A DNA stretch of 64,000 nucleotides from Caulochytrium protostelioides (GCA_003615045.1 ML014126.1:62001-126000); one strand, 5' to 3'. Counted from the stretch's first letter, positions 51,516 to 62,520 are shown. Program-made: numbers and translations. The notes: generated by a model from the sequence alone, not told the origin.

Positions 51516-52118
51516 GCCGCTTGGTAGTCCTAGCCCTGGCCCGACGCGCCCTACCCTTCGGTCCCGTCCTTCCTCCCCTCCTTTTTTATGTTTTCTCCGC
51601 TTATGCTTCCTCTCCCTTTTCTTGTTCTGCTTTGTTCTATTCTCTCAACCCTCTCCCACGTTTTCTTTTGTTTTTCATTCTTTGTTTCCATTCAATGACC
51701 CAACAGCGATCTCATACACTCGAGCCCCTGAATCATGAGAGCCCCGCTCTGATGCAGCGATCCCGAAAGTAGGGATAATTGATCAACGAGGCTATATGTC
51801 TGAGGCGGCACGCCTTGAGGCAAGAGTCTGAGAACGTCCGCGAAACCAAGCGACAAAGTGGTTCACCATTCGCTGGCACAGCAGTAACACAGACACACCC
51901 AGTCTTGGGACGATGGCGTGGTCCGGTGGGATGATCCGTAGCAGGACGACGCCCCTTGGCGGAAGAGGAGAGCTTCATTCATGCGCGCTTCTCTCCGTCG
52001 CAGATCTTTGTGAGGTGTTGTGATGTTGTCTCGTTTCAAGAACGACAAGAACGGCCATGATAGAGCAAGAAAAATAGGATTAGATTACAGGCGAAAAGGG
52101 GACACTAGATACATGAGT
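51516..52118. other. Convergent 3' region between the large acidic-protein gene and argininosuccinate synthase
   Basis: T-rich stretch (51570-51690) fitting a 3'UTR of the plus-strand gene, then the 3' flank of the minus-strand gene. No gene seen. Confidence 0.5.
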
Positions 52119-53500
52119 TTACTCGAACTTGGAGCGGAGGTGGGCGAAGGCCTTGAGACGGATGGACTGGATCTTGATAAAGCCCTCCGAGTCGCCCGGG
52201 TGGAAGCCCTCAGTGACGTCCATCGAAGCGATGTGCTGGTCGTAGAGCGAGTTGGGCGAGGTGCGGCCCTCGATCACGATGTTGCCCTTGTACAGCATCA
52301 GGCGGACATCGCCGTTGACGTACTTCTGGCTCTGCAGGATGCCGGCCATCAGGAAGTCGCGCTCCGGCGAGAACCACATGCCGTTGTAGAGCACAAGGCC
52401 GAGCTTGTCACCGGCCTCGTTGCGAAGGCGGCGGACCTCGCGGTCGAGCGTCAGACCCTCGAGGTCGATGTGGGCCTTGAGCAGGATCGTGCCGCCGGGG
52501 GTCTCGTAGCAGCCGCGGGACTTGATGCCGATGAAGCGGTTCTCGACGATGTCGACGCGACCGATCCCGTGCTTGCGGCCGAGTTCGTTCACATACAAAA
52601 ACAAGTCGAGGATGTCGGTGACCTCCTTGCCGGTGTCGTGGTTGACGACCTTCGAGGCGATGCCGTTCTTGAACGAAATCGTCAAGTGCTCAGGCTTCTC
52701 GGCAGCGTTCGTAAGAACGTCCTTCGTGAGCTTCCACATGTCGGGGGGCGGCGTAGTGTCCGGGTCCTCGAGGATGCCGGCTTCGAACGAGATGTGGTAC
52801 ATGTTCTCGTCGGTCGACCACGGCTTGGCCGCGGTCTGCACGACGGGGATGCCCTTCTGCGCAGCATACTCGAGCAGGGCCGGGCGGCCCGGGAAGCGCT
52901 CGTAGAAGGCCGGGATGCGCCACGGCGCAATGACCTTGATATCGGGCTTGAGGGCGTAGTAGCCGAGCTCGAAGCGGACCTGGTCGTTGCCCTTGCCGGT
53001 GCAGCCGTGGGACACAAAGTCGGCGTTTTCGCGCTTGGCGATCTCGATCTGCGTGCGCGTGATGATGGGGCGCGCGAGCGCCGTGCCGAGGTAGTAGACG
53101 TTCTCGTAGAGCGCGTTGGCCTGGATAGCAGGCCAGATCGTCGACTCAACGAACTCGCGGCGCAGGTCCTCGACGAACACCTTCTTGGCGCCGACGGCCT
53201 TGGCCTTGGCGGCAATGGCCTCGAAGTCCTCCTCCTGGCCGATGTTGGCGATGTAAGCAATAACATCGTAGCCCTGTAAAGTTCACAAAAAAAAAGTAAG
53301 AGAGGTGAGTCTCATCCGAATCATGGCTATGCCGATCACGGGCCAGCACCAAGAAAACAAGATCTCCTGGACGATGGAGGAGGGGTGGGGGGGTGATCAC
53401 GCGCAGTGAGCCAACATACCTCATCAATCAGCCAAGCGAGGATGCAGGAAGTGTCGAGGCCACCGGAGTAGGCCAGGACGACGGTGCCCTTGACAGTCAT
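52119..53500 (-). CDS. ARG1: Argininosuccinate synthase, two exons
   Basis: Exon 1 is 53420-53500 and exon 2 is 52119-53273. The 146-base intron runs GTATGT to TTTACAG, in phase 0, and falls between AWLIDE and [10 protein letters not shown]. The product has 411 residues, typical for the family. The ATP pyrophosphatase loop YSGGLDTS is at 11-18. Other conserved segments are GQEEDFEAI, the [16 protein letters not shown] citrulline/aspartate region, [18 protein letters not shown] and FSPERDFL. It joins citrulline and aspartate in arginine synthesis (cytosol). A TATA-like sequence lies 230 bases upstream. Confidence 0.97.
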
Positions 53501-55046
53501 CGTGAGAGGTAGGGGTGTCGCGTGTTGTGGTCAGGGGATCTGAAGAATGGACAGAGAGCGGAGGGTGAGAGAGCGGAGACTGTTGAAGGATCAATCCAGA
53601 GGAAAGTGTCGATCACGGGTGGCGGGTCTCGCTTGGGTCACAGGAAGTCTCAAGTGGCCAGTCGTGATGTGGTGACCTGTGCACTCGGTGACCGCCCCAT
53701 GAACAAGCGCCACGATCCGTTGGTGCCTGCTATATATACTCCGCAGCAGCCCACGATGTGTCCGCGACGACCGACCAGCTGTCCTCGCTACCCCCTGGGT
53801 GACGGACCCTCGTTGCTGGAAGGCGATGCCGAGGGCACGGTACGGCGCGTCACGCCGGGACTCTCCGCGATGATTCGGTTCCTCCGTGATGCGGTCAACG
53901 CGATGCACGACGCGCCGCCTGCGCCGCCGCCAAACACTCCGTGACCTCTGTCCAGCGCCCCGCTATCCGCGCATGCATGGCGGGGTCCATGCCCTCTGCT
54001 CCACGCTCGCCCCCCACCCCCGGCGGCCGCGCACGAAGCCCGTACATCGGACCATGTTCAGCGGAAGCTTTTCGCCTCCTTTTTGCCGCAACACCTTCGA
54101 ACACGACCTCCTCAGCTGGCGAAAGCCCGCGCGTGGGTGTCCAGAAGCGAGACGCATCAGGGCCCGGCATCAGGGCGGGCGACCCCGATGAGCCGCCGCC
54201 GCTGGCCGCGATGCCCACCTGGCGGAGTGCTGACACGGCCGACCCCTCGTCCCGAGTCAGGGTGCTGTCCGGCGGCCTCGTCCGCGACAGCCGCGGCGGA
54301 CGCGCCGATGGCCCCCGGGCGGCGGCCAAGGATCGTCGGCGTCCCACGCAGAAAGCATGGAAAGGGGTTATCATGCTTCTGCGGGACATGCACGATACCG
54401 CCGACGCGACGCGTCCGGCTCGACGGCCAAGCCACGCGCGACTAAGCCACGGCCGCACAGTCGCTGTGTGTCGCCTTTGGAGGGCGCGCGGAGCAGCCCC
54501 GGCGCCACCGCGCCACTGGTCCGACGCGGGGTCCGACATCTGGCTCAGCGCTAGGGCGGTATCGACACTCGGCGGGCGTGGGCGCCGCCCGACCGGCGGG
54601 CTCAGCCCGCGAGCGCCGGTCGCGACGACGCACCGCCCTGCCGCTTCCGCATGCGCATCCCGGCACGATAAGACGTGCGGCCCGCGCTGCCTCAGCATGG
54701 CACACGGCCACGATCCGCCGGCGCAGGCGGCCATGAAGCCGCAGCGTCGCGTTCACGCGTCGGCCTTGACCCGGAGGCCATGCCTTCAGCGCGCCCACAG
54801 GATGCCTGGCCTTGCTCAGCGCCAGCCATGCAGGGGGCTTCCTCTGACCGCGATCGTCATACCCATGCCGCGGAGATTCACGCCAAGTCCGCTCATGACG
54901 ACGAATCGCGGCGGCGCCCCTCCGTATTGTGGCTTCAGCAACGAAAACAACAACAGGGCCAGGTTACACATTTTCTTTTTCGGATTTTTCGTGATGGCGT
55001 TGTCGTGATTGACGAGAGTGTCCCCGCAACGGGTGGCGCCGCAGGA
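53501..55046. other. Intergenic region between ARG1 and ELMO gene
   Basis: About 1.5 kb. It contains the ARG1 promoter and the 3' flank of the ELMO gene. Open frames on both strands lack conserved segments. Confidence 0.5.
53729..53738 (-). promoter_or_regulatory. Possible TATA box of the ARG1 gene
   Basis: GTATATATAG on the minus strand, about 230 bases upstream of the ARG1 start codon. The strongest TATA match in this flank. Position is plausible for a fungal promoter with a leader of 100-200 bases. No other evidence. Confidence 0.3.
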
Positions 55047-56885
55047 TCAGGTCTCCGGCGGTTCCGCCGCCGCCGCCTCGGCACCGGCCCCCGCATCCGC
55101 CGCACCGTCGGCGTGCGCGACGGCGGCCGGCCCTTGTCTGACGGGGCTGCTACTGGCGCGATGCATGCGCCGTCGCGCCGTCGTCAAGGGCCGCTGGGAC
55201 GCCGGCCGCGCGCGCGACGTGCCGGTCGCCCCCGCGCCCGCCCCGTCACTGTCGGCCTCGTCGCTCTCGCCCTCATGCTCGCCGTCGCTGGAACGCAGTG
55301 GCGGCGCCAGGGGCCGTCCGGGCCCGCGCCCGGACACGAGCACCACGGGCCGCACCACGGCCCCCGGCGCGCGGCGCGCGTCCCACGCTGACGCCGGAAG
55401 CGTGTCCTCGGCGAGCGCCGGCTGGGCCAGGATCGCCGTCGCGGCGGCCGCGAGGGGGCTTTCGGGCCTCGCGCGGCCCGTCTCGGCGTCGGCCTCGGCC
55501 TCGGCGTCGGCCTCGGGCGCCGCATGCAGCACCAGCGACGGCACCGGCGGCGCGAGCGACGCGGCAGCGGTCGCGGAGGCGAGCCCGTGAACGGGCGGGG
55601 CGCGGCCGGAGGCCTGGGTGGCGCCGGGCACGTGGATGGGCACAAGCCGGCGGGGCCGCCGCTCGGTGCGAAGCGCGTGGATCACGCGCTGCTGGAACTG
55701 CAAGAACACGCGGCCAAAGTCCATCGGCGTCAGGCGCTCGAGGCCATGGCTCCAGAACTGCGCAAACTGCCAGAACGTGACGCAGTAGAACTCGTGGAAC
55801 GTCGACGGGTGCAGGCCCAGCGTCAAGAACCACGACTGGAGCTCGCGCTGGCGCATGAGCGTCAGGCAGAACGCGGTCACGTTGATGCCGGTGATCGCGA
55901 ACGGGAACCACGCCGTCTCGTGCTGCGAAATCCGCAGCACGGCGTGCGCGTGCACGGGATAGGTCTGCGCCAAGTAGTGCAGCTGGTCGAGGCCGAGCAG
56001 CCCCATCCCGCGGAAATCGGTCGCCGGGTCGTGGCCCTGGAAGCCTATGGCGCGCCACATGGCGCTCACGCGGCCCGTGAGCGGCCGGCCGGGCATCATG
56101 AGGCCCCACAGCTCGAGCAGCCGCCGCTCATGCGCGCGGTTCATGCGGTCATACGGCGTCGCGGCACGGGCATTCAGGTCGGCCTGCAGCACATAGCACG
56201 TGTGCAGCACGTCGAGCGCGTCGCGCAGCATCCGTGCGTGCGGCGTCGTCGGGGCCCCGCGCTGCGGGAACCGCTTCCGCTGGAGGATGCGCATCCACAC
56301 GTCCTTCTGCTCCTCGGCGGTGCGCCCGGCGCCTTCCACGATGCGGCGCTCGGCGTCCAGCTGCTTCGAGTACAGTAGGCTGAGGTCGAGGCGGTGCAGC
56401 AGATGCGGCGGCAGCTGGCTGGCCGGAAACGAGCGGTCCGTCTCAGCGCTGGATGTGGCAACGACGTCGGCATAAGCATCGGCCTGGGCGTCGTCCGACA
56501 GGAGCGGCCGCTGCTCCTCATCGCTCTCGGCCCCCGGCGCGCCCGCGACGCGCGCGGCCCGTGCCGACGGCGATGGCACAGCACCCGGGGCCGGCGATGC
56601 GGCGAGCACGTGGCACATGGCATCGGTGATCCGGAAGATCTCAGTCGTCCGCGTGAGCGCGCCGTAGACCCACTTCAGCATGCGGTAGAAGGCGCGGCGC
56701 CACGGCGTCCGGTAGAAAACGGCGCGTTTCAGCGGCAGCAGCCATGGCTGGACCCGCTCCTCAAGGCGCAACGGGAGCAGCATCGTCCAGCGCACCAGAA
56801 GACTCAGGGCAGTCGCGGCCACGCCAACGCCGACGATCACCGTGCCAATCCAGCGCAGCGTGGCGACGTCGAGCGGCCTGTCCAT
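55047..56885 (-). CDS. ELMO domain protein (ELMOD family)
   Basis: 612 residues from the ATG at 56885. An N-terminal hydrophobic segment (about 10-35; LRWIGTVIVGVGVAATALSLL) suggests a membrane anchor. The region WVYGALTRTTEIFRI and further helices follow. The ELMO domain spans about 255-375: LLELWGLMMPGRPLTGRVS, then WRAIGFQGHDPATDFRGMGLLGL and WFPFAITGINVTAFCL, the diagnostic motifs. ELMOD proteins act as GAPs for Arl2-type GTPases. The catalytic Arg position is uncertain here. The C-terminal 230 residues are Arg/Pro/Ser-rich and disordered. Confidence 0.9.
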   Translation of the reverse strand: MDRPLDVATLRWIGTVIVGVGVAATALSLLVRWTMLLPLRLEERVQPWLLPLKRAVFYRTPWRRAFYRMLKWVYGALTRTTEIFRITDAMCHVLAASPAPGAVPSPSARAARVAGAPGAESDEEQRPLLSDDAQADAYADVVATSSAETDRSFPASQLPPHLLHRLDLSLLYSKQLDAERRIVEGAGRTAEEQKDVWMRILQRKRFPQRGAPTTPHARMLRDALDVLHTCYVLQADLNARAATPYDRMNRAHERRLLELWGLMMPGRPLTGRVSAMWRAIGFQGHDPATDFRGMGLLGLDQLHYLAQTYPVHAHAVLRISQHETAWFPFAITGINVTAFCLTLMRQRELQSWFLTLGLHPSTFHEFYCVTFWQFAQFWSHGLERLTPMDFGRVFLQFQQRVIHALRTERRPRRLVPIHVPGATQASGRAPPVHGLASATAAASLAPPVPSLVLHAAPEADAEAEADAETGRARPESPLAAAATAILAQPALAEDTLPASAWDARRAPGAVVRPVVLVSGRGPGRPLAPPLRSSDGEHEGESDEADSDGAGAGATGTSRARPASQRPLTTARRRMHRASSSPVRQGPAAVAHADGAADAGAGAEAAAAEPPET

Positions 56886-57657
56886 GCGCGGAGAGGGACA
56901 GCTGGGACGGAGGTGCGGCGGCAGGCGCCGGAGGGGTGCCGTGGTCCAGGCGAGCAAGGGAGCAAGTACGCGTCACACGATCGTCACGTCCATGTCGAGG
57001 CAGCAAGAGACTTTTTGCAGACCAAGTGAGCAGCGCCATTCCTATCAGCAGTCTCCCTGGGAAGGCCAACGCGACGTGATGCCTCATCGAACCAACGTAA
57101 AAGAAGGAAAGAGCGCGAAATCATCCCTCCCTCCTCCCTACTACCCGTGGTTGCGTGCCGCGGGCCTGGTAGTGGCCACTCTGGAACACGAAGGTGGCGC
57201 CGAAGGGAGCCCCGACGAGTCCCCCAACGGCGATCGACCATCGGTGGCGCACCCTTTCCCCTCGTGTGCTTGAAGGCGACCCGGGCGGCACGCACCTCGG
57301 ATCGGGTCGTCGGATTCCTTCCGCGACGACAAGGCTTGGCGTTCCAGCCCAGGGCTGTCAGCTCGGTGGCCCGTCGGGCTCCCGAGCGGAAGACCGTTTG
57401 GTTCATCGCCACTGGCGGCGCGGCGGTCGGGGTCGGGCCTAGGCGGATGCCTGGTGCTTGGCCCACTTCCTGGACGTTCCCCGTCTTCGGTCGGCCTAGT
57501 GGGCGACCGGGCTATGCGGCCATAGGTGGGCCGCATAGAACAGCTTCAGGTGCTCCCGTCGCTCGTTATTCAGAGCGTTCATGCCCACGAGGAGGCGCTT
57601 CCTTGGTTGGGCGATCCCCATCGCCTTGGATGGGGCGGACCGTTCGTCGTGATTGAG
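56886..57657. other. Intergenic region upstream of ELMO gene
   Basis: ELMO promoter, then sequence downstream of the retropepsin-like fragment. It may hold decayed continuation of that element, but I found no recognisable reverse transcriptase or integrase motif. A hairpin is at 57512-57538. Confidence 0.4.
57512..57538. repeat. 10-bp perfect inverted repeat, 7-base loop
   Basis: Arms CTATGCGGCC and GGCCGCATAG, loop ATAGGTG. It lies between the retropepsin-like fragment and the ELMO gene. It could be a terminal or structural part of the element, or chance. Confidence 0.75.
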
Positions 57658-57843
57658 TCACAGTTGGGTCTCGCCTATTACTTGGATGGGCGCCGTGTTG
57701 GCGGCCTGTGGTTTCTTTTGCGTTGGGGGGGCACCGTTGCCCGGACGCGTTTGCAGATGGTGGCCCGAAACCAGGATCAATTCCGCTCCACTGTCGAGTC
57801 CTGCGTTGACGGGAAATCCATTGTTAGCTATGGGGATTGTCAT
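57658..57843 (-). mobile_element. Retropepsin-like fragment of an LTR retrotransposon (degenerate)
   Basis: A 61-residue open frame from the ATG at 57843 to a stop at 57658. It contains NNGFPVNAGLDSGAELILVS, the active-site segment of retroviral-type aspartic proteases (D-S-G-A followed by Glu), and further on PIQVIGETQL, resembling the strand after the flap. A full retropepsin needs about 100 residues, so the copy is truncated and the frame breaks at a TGA. Codon use is less GC-rich than the host genes, as expected of a transposon. It sits only 30 bases after the PRM1 stop codon on the same strand, so it may be part of the PRM1 3'UTR. Confidence 0.6.
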
Positions 57844-57873
57844 GGCGATGATGGATCAACCATCGAGCGACGA

Positions 57874-60800
57874 CTACGGTGCATCGGACATGGCCGCATT
57901 GTGGGCGGCCCACGGATCGTACTCGAGGAGCGCGGTGCTCGACTCGGGCAGGGCGGCATCGGCGCCGTCCGCGGGCTCCTCCAGTGTGGCGCGGTCGCTC
58001 TCCAGCAGCGAGGCGGCATGCAGGTCCACCTGCGTCGTCTGCAGCGGCAGTCCGTCCTCATCGACCTCGTCGAGCCGGGGCTCGTCCCGCGGCAGCCGCG
58101 CGTACATCAGACTGCGCGTCCGCGGGTCACCGAAGTCGAACGCCGTCGACAGCCGTTTCTTGATCATTGACGCCCGCGTCGCGCTCATGTCGGCCATGTT
58201 GGGCGGCAACGTCATGGTCAAGCGTTTGCTGGCCGGCGAGGTGGGGCGCTCGCGCTTAGTCACCGGCCACCACCCGTGAGCGGCAGGCGCAGCGGCGGCG
58301 GCGGCGGCGGCGACGCGTGGGTGCTTTTCCTGCGATCGGCGCGTGGCGTGACGGCGCGGCCGGCCGCAGCACAGGAAGCGGCGGATGCCGCGGCGCATGG
58401 CTGCCGTGGGCCAGAAGCAGGTATGCAGGATGGCGAAGACGATAAGCAGTGAGCCGAGCGCCAGCAAGACGCCAAAGACCCAGGCTTGCCGTTCAAGCTG
58501 CGCCATATAGTCATCGATGACGACCGTCGTCTGGTTGTAAAAGTAGGCCGTCGTGCCGGTCCCGTTGGCCTCCAGCTGCCAGTCGTCGGAGGTCAGGGTG
58601 ATGTTGGTGGCGTTGACGCCAAAGAGATCGGCATCGCTGACACCCGACATGGTGTACATGTACTCTTGGGTTTTCGCGTAGTCGAGAGCGAAGGTTTCGT
58701 TGTTGATGGGAATGGTATGAATGCGCAGGTTCACGTCGATCATGTTGAGAATATCCTCAATGATCCCGATGGTGCCGCCAAACATGCAGTCGAGCCAGCC
58801 GGTGATCACCTGCGCCACAACGGGCGCTTTATCAAAGATGGGCGAGAGCACGTTCTGGACCTCAGTCTCGACCTTGTCAGTGATGGCCGAGATGTCCCGA
58901 GCAGCCGTTTCAACCCATCCCAAGAGCTTCCCGTTGATACCGTCTTCCGTCTCGACGATGAGCTTGTTCAATGCGTCCACATACTGGGCGGAGGAGCTGT
59001 GAATGTCGCGAGCAATCTTTTGATCAATGTCGCGGATACTGGTCACCATGCCGATCGTCGCTGTGCGCACGAGAGGTCCCCGCATGGCCTGCAGCGCCGC
59101 ATACTGCGCATACATCATACTCAGGCCGGCGGCGCCCATCGCCATCAGCAGCCACGCAGGGCCATACGCGAGGTAGACGAGCAGCCATCGCATGCGCGTG
59201 AGTAAGCTGGTCTGCTCCTCCTCCGCCGCGTCACTCGCCGCGTCGTCTTCATCGTGGTCCGATTCGTCGTCCACGGCATGAGAGTGAGCTTGAGACCTGA
59301 CCATCCTGACCGTCTTGGCTGTATTGGCTGTATTGGCCGCGGGTCCCGGCCGGAGCAGTGCGGACGACGAGCTCGGCTGCGCCGGCGAGCGCGACGGCTG
59401 AATCGACTTGGTTGTCGCTTTCTTTGATGGCTTGTTGGCTGGCGGCGCGACGTCAGCATCAGAAGCGGACACGGCCGGAACGAGCGCCATCTCGGGGGTC
59501 GCCATATCCAGCAAGGGTGCACCATACTGGTCCTGCATCGGCATCATGAGTCCCACGTGAGTCCCACGTGGTTGCTGGAGCGCGGGCGACATCCCGGTCT
59601 GGCCTGCCACGGTCGACATCGCTGATCTCGCTGGTTTCGCCCCTTTTCCCCAGCGGAGCCGCGTCTTGGGTCGGGCCGCCGTGCCGCCCCGGTGAATCTC
59701 GAGCGTCTTGGCCGCTTGGGTCGCTTTGGCGGATGGCGACGTTGTTGCGTGCTGATCTTTGGGCGGCGACGGGCTCGCGCGGCGCGCCGTCCGCTGACGC
59801 GATCCTTCCGCAGCCGAGGCGCGCGCGGACGGGGGGCGGAACTTGGGCATCACGTCGAAGCGGCGCAGGATGGCCGCGGCCCAGGGATGGTTCTGGTAGT
59901 ACACGACATCCGTGGGATGCCGTCCGTGCGCCACGTCGCGCGCGAGCCGCCCCGCAAAGTAGCCGCGCTTCAAGGCGCGCCACCCCGAGACGGTATAGTT
60001 GTACAGCACGATGGCGCCGATGGCCGCGAGCGCGGCGTACATGCAGTAGACCAGAGTTTGATGGAGTGTCTTGCGGACGGTCTCGAGCCATTCGAGGTTC
60101 ATGTCCTTTTCACAGTAGTCCCAGGGCCCCGCGACTGCGGGCAGCGGCATCACGTCGGCGTTCCAGTAGAGGCCTGCGATCGAGGCATTGACGCTGGCTT
60201 TGATCTTGTCAAGCGGTGCCGTGACTTGGTCCACCAGCCGGTCTTCGAGCTGCCGCAGCGTGGGCACGCGGCTCCGCAGGCTGGACAGCGTCGCTTCCAG
60301 ATCCATCGGGACCTGCCAGTTGTCGAGTAGGTGGTCCACATTGGGCACCGAGAGCGTTGGAATGGAGATCTTGTTGTTGTGGCCAAACAGGCTCGTGATG
60401 ACATTTGCAGCGCTGGCGGCTTGGATCCCCGCGGCATTGATGGCGTTAATCTCGCTGTTCACGCTGCTGACCGCAGCTTGGAAGGTCGAGCGCAGCCCAT
60501 TCACCAGCACATTGGCGGCTTCTGTGATCTCCGCCGCATACTGCACGATCACGCCGATGGCACCCGTGACAACGGCGTCGACAGCACAGAGCAGTGTCTT
60601 CTCGAATCGACGGATCACGTACGCAATCAGAATCTCGAGGATCTCGAACGCCATTAACATCAGTTTGCGCGTCAACGTGATCAGGTTGTTGACGGAGCTG
60701 ATGACCGACTTGTTGGTGCCGGTCGCGATGGTCCGTGGGAACCGGGCGAGGCCATTGCCAGCCGTCTGGATGCTCTCGCACTTGGCGAGGATCGCGTCGC

Positions 60801-62091
60801 GGGAGCGATCGACCGCCGTGTCCACCTGGAAGTACGCCATATAAAGTGTGCCGAGCAGAACCACGACGAATCCGACCTCGGGTGTCAGCCAGCCGCGCGT
60901 CAAGTCGGCCCAGAACGAGAGAGCCGTGGCGGAGCGCCGCCATTTCTTGGGATGGTACGGATCATTGGGGCCTTCTGCGTGGGTCCCGTTGCCGGCTGCG
61001 CGGTCCTGTGCACGCCGGCGACGCGTGGCGGCGTGGCTGCTAGACGCCGGGTGGCTCAGCGACGCAGAATCGTTGCGGGTCGCTTGGTCATCGTCCCACC
61101 CGGCGTCCACTTCGGCGGGCTCCCCTTCTTGCGGAATCGCCGGAAGGATGGACAGTCCGTCATCCGTCGCATCAAAGAGCACTTCAGTATAAACGGCCGG
61201 CACGGCGCGCGCACTGGTCGTGCTGCTGCTCATGCTGCGGCCGCTGCCGCCATGGACCGGACGATACCGCAGATGCGACGGCGACGGGACGACTTTCGGC
61301 GTGCCAAAGACCCACTCCCACCACGTGCGCTGCGCGCCCGCCGGCACTTTGGCGCGCCTTTGCCCGTTGTGGTGCGTCCTGCCGGTCCGCCGTGCCTGGG
61401 CGTCGTGTCGGCGGTCGAGCCGGGCGCGCGCCGACGTCGTGACGCCCATCCCATCGAGCGCCTCGCTGCGCTCACCGAACCCGAGGGGTGCCGTGCGCGC
61501 GCCGCGCGGCCGCAGCCGCGACGGCGCATCGACCGATCGACGTGCCGCGGACGGCCCCGTGGCTCCCTCATCGCCGCTTTCGCGATAGCCGTCGTTCTCG
61601 CCGGTATCGTGGTCGTTGTCGCCAGCGCCCTCCCATGCAGGAGCCGTCGAGGGTGGCGCTCCCCAGGCCCAGCTCGCGATCGCCGCGACCGGCGCCGGCG
61701 GCGCCGTGGCCGCCGCGGCCGCCGCGGTTCCGCAGTACGCGTCGCAGGCCTGCGCCCACTCGTCCTGCGCGGTGAGGGGCCCGGCGGCCAGGACGTCGAA
61801 CCAGCGGGAGAGGCGCTGCGCCACGTGGCCGACGGCGGCGGCGGCCAGGGCGGGTGCGTCGGGATCGGCTGGATCGGCGCCGCGGCGGTCCCCCCAGAAG
61901 GGGTTGTGCGACCCCAGCGCCGGCGACGGCGCCATGGGCCGCGGCGGCGGCGCGTCGGGGCGATAGGGGCCGAGAACGGGGCTGGCGGGCTCGTGGTCCG
62001 AGGCCCAGAGGTCGAGCGGTTGCTGCGAGAACCGGATACTGCGGCGAACGGGCGGCAGCTCGCCCGTGTCAATCAAGAGATCCGCGGACAT
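57874..62091 (-). CDS. PRM1: Plasma membrane fusion protein PRM1
   Basis: About 1405 residues, roughly twice the usual length. Start ATG at 62091 (an in-frame ATG at 62259 would add 56 residues). Residues 1-400 are disordered. The membrane part begins at about 402 (GFVVVLLGTLYMAYFQVD), followed by AILAKCESIQTAGNGLARFP with Cys438 and ATGTNKSVISSVNNLITLT, diagnostic of Prm1. Further membrane helices are near 470-515, 675-700, 970-1000 and 1200-1225. The second extracellular part holds WLDCMFGGTIGIIEDILNM with Cys1102, then Asn-X-Ser/Thr sites. A Pro/Ala/Ser-rich cytoplasmic loop of about 250 residues is inserted (about 700-965). Prm1 helps fuse plasma membranes of mating cells. The cysteines may link dimers by disulfide. 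Confidence 0.9.
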   Translation of the reverse strand: MSADLLIDTGELPPVRRSIRFSQQPLDLWASDHEPASPVLGPYRPDAPPPRPMAPSPALGSHNPFWGDRRGADPADPDAPALAAAAVGHVAQRLSRWFDVLAAGPLTAQDEWAQACDAYCGTAAAAAATAPPAPVAAIASWAWGAPPSTAPAWEGAGDNDHDTGENDGYRESGDEGATGPSAARRSVDAPSRLRPRGARTAPLGFGERSEALDGMGVTTSARARLDRRHDAQARRTGRTHHNGQRRAKVPAGAQRTWWEWVFGTPKVVPSPSHLRYRPVHGGSGRSMSSSTTSARAVPAVYTEVLFDATDDGLSILPAIPQEGEPAEVDAGWDDDQATRNDSASLSHPASSSHAATRRRRAQDRAAGNGTHAEGPNDPYHPKKWRRSATALSFWADLTRGWLTPEVGFVVVLLGTLYMAYFQVDTAVDRSRDAILAKCESIQTAGNGLARFPRTIATGTNKSVISSVNNLITLTRKLMLMAFEILEILIAYVIRRFEKTLLCAVDAVVTGAIGVIVQYAAEITEAANVLVNGLRSTFQAAVSSVNSEINAINAAGIQAASAANVITSLFGHNNKISIPTLSVPNVDHLLDNWQVPMDLEATLSSLRSRVPTLRQLEDRLVDQVTAPLDKIKASVNASIAGLYWNADVMPLPAVAGPWDYCEKDMNLEWLETVRKTLHQTLVYCMYAALAAIGAIVLYNYTVSGWRALKRGYFAGRLARDVAHGRHPTDVVYYQNHPWAAAILRRFDVMPKFRPPSARASAAEGSRQRTARRASPSPPKDQHATTSPSAKATQAAKTLEIHRGGTAARPKTRLRWGKGAKPARSAMSTVAGQTGMSPALQQPRGTHVGLMMPMQDQYGAPLLDMATPEMALVPAVSASDADVAPPANKPSKKATTKSIQPSRSPAQPSSSSALLRPGPAANTANTAKTVRMVRSQAHSHAVDDESDHDEDDAASDAAEEEQTSLLTRMRWLLVYLAYGPAWLLMAMGAAGLSMMYAQYAALQAMRGPLVRTATIGMVTSIRDIDQKIARDIHSSSAQYVDALNKLIVETEDGINGKLLGWVETAARDISAITDKVETEVQNVLSPIFDKAPVVAQVITGWLDCMFGGTIGIIEDILNMIDVNLRIHTIPINNETFALDYAKTQEYMYTMSGVSDADLFGVNATNITLTSDDWQLEANGTGTTAYFYNQTTVVIDDYMAQLERQAWVFGVLLALGSLLIVFAILHTCFWPTAAMRRGIRRFLCCGRPRRHATRRSQEKHPRVAAAAAAAAPAAHGWWPVTKRERPTSPASKRLTMTLPPNMADMSATRASMIKKRLSTAFDFGDPRTRSLMYARLPRDEPRLDEVDEDGLPLQTTQVDLHAASLLESDRATLEEPADGADAALPESSTALLEYDPWAAHNAAMSDAP

Positions 62092-62498
62092 CGTAGTGAA
62101 ACGATTCGCAGGCAGGACCGCGAGGAGGGACTCAGAAGAAAAAGTGAACAGAGAGAGCGGATAGCCGGAAAAACAGCCGCGAATGAGCAGGGACCACGAT
62201 GAGGCGTGGCGGACAGTCCTGAATGCGGCAGAGAGTTGTTCTATCCTGATGATAAGCATGCGCACGAGTGGACAGGGTACGCGATGCCATTCGAAGATGT
62301 CCACGACAGCATAGCATCTCATGCCATCTGGGGGCGATCAGGCTTGGACTTTATACTCCCGTTCCCTCATATCCACGATGTTCATCGGTGACGATCACGC
62401 CAGCGCGGGTCATCGCATGAGAGCCGGCGGCATCGGCACTTCCGTCCCGCCTGCACGCATGAAAAACCATGCTTGATGCCTGATCCGTGGTGCTAGAT

Positions 62499-62520
62499 GC
62501 CGTTCCCGGCGGGGAACGGC
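62499..62520. repeat. 9-bp perfect hairpin, 4-base loop
   Basis: GCCGTTCCC and GGGAACGGC arms, loop GGCG. GC-rich, about 400 bases upstream of the PRM1 start. Confidence 0.8.

Noticed and set aside
57526-58170. 214-codon plus-strand frame across the PRM1 3' end
   Set aside because: Antisense to both PRM1 and the retropepsin fragment. No conserved segment in this direction.
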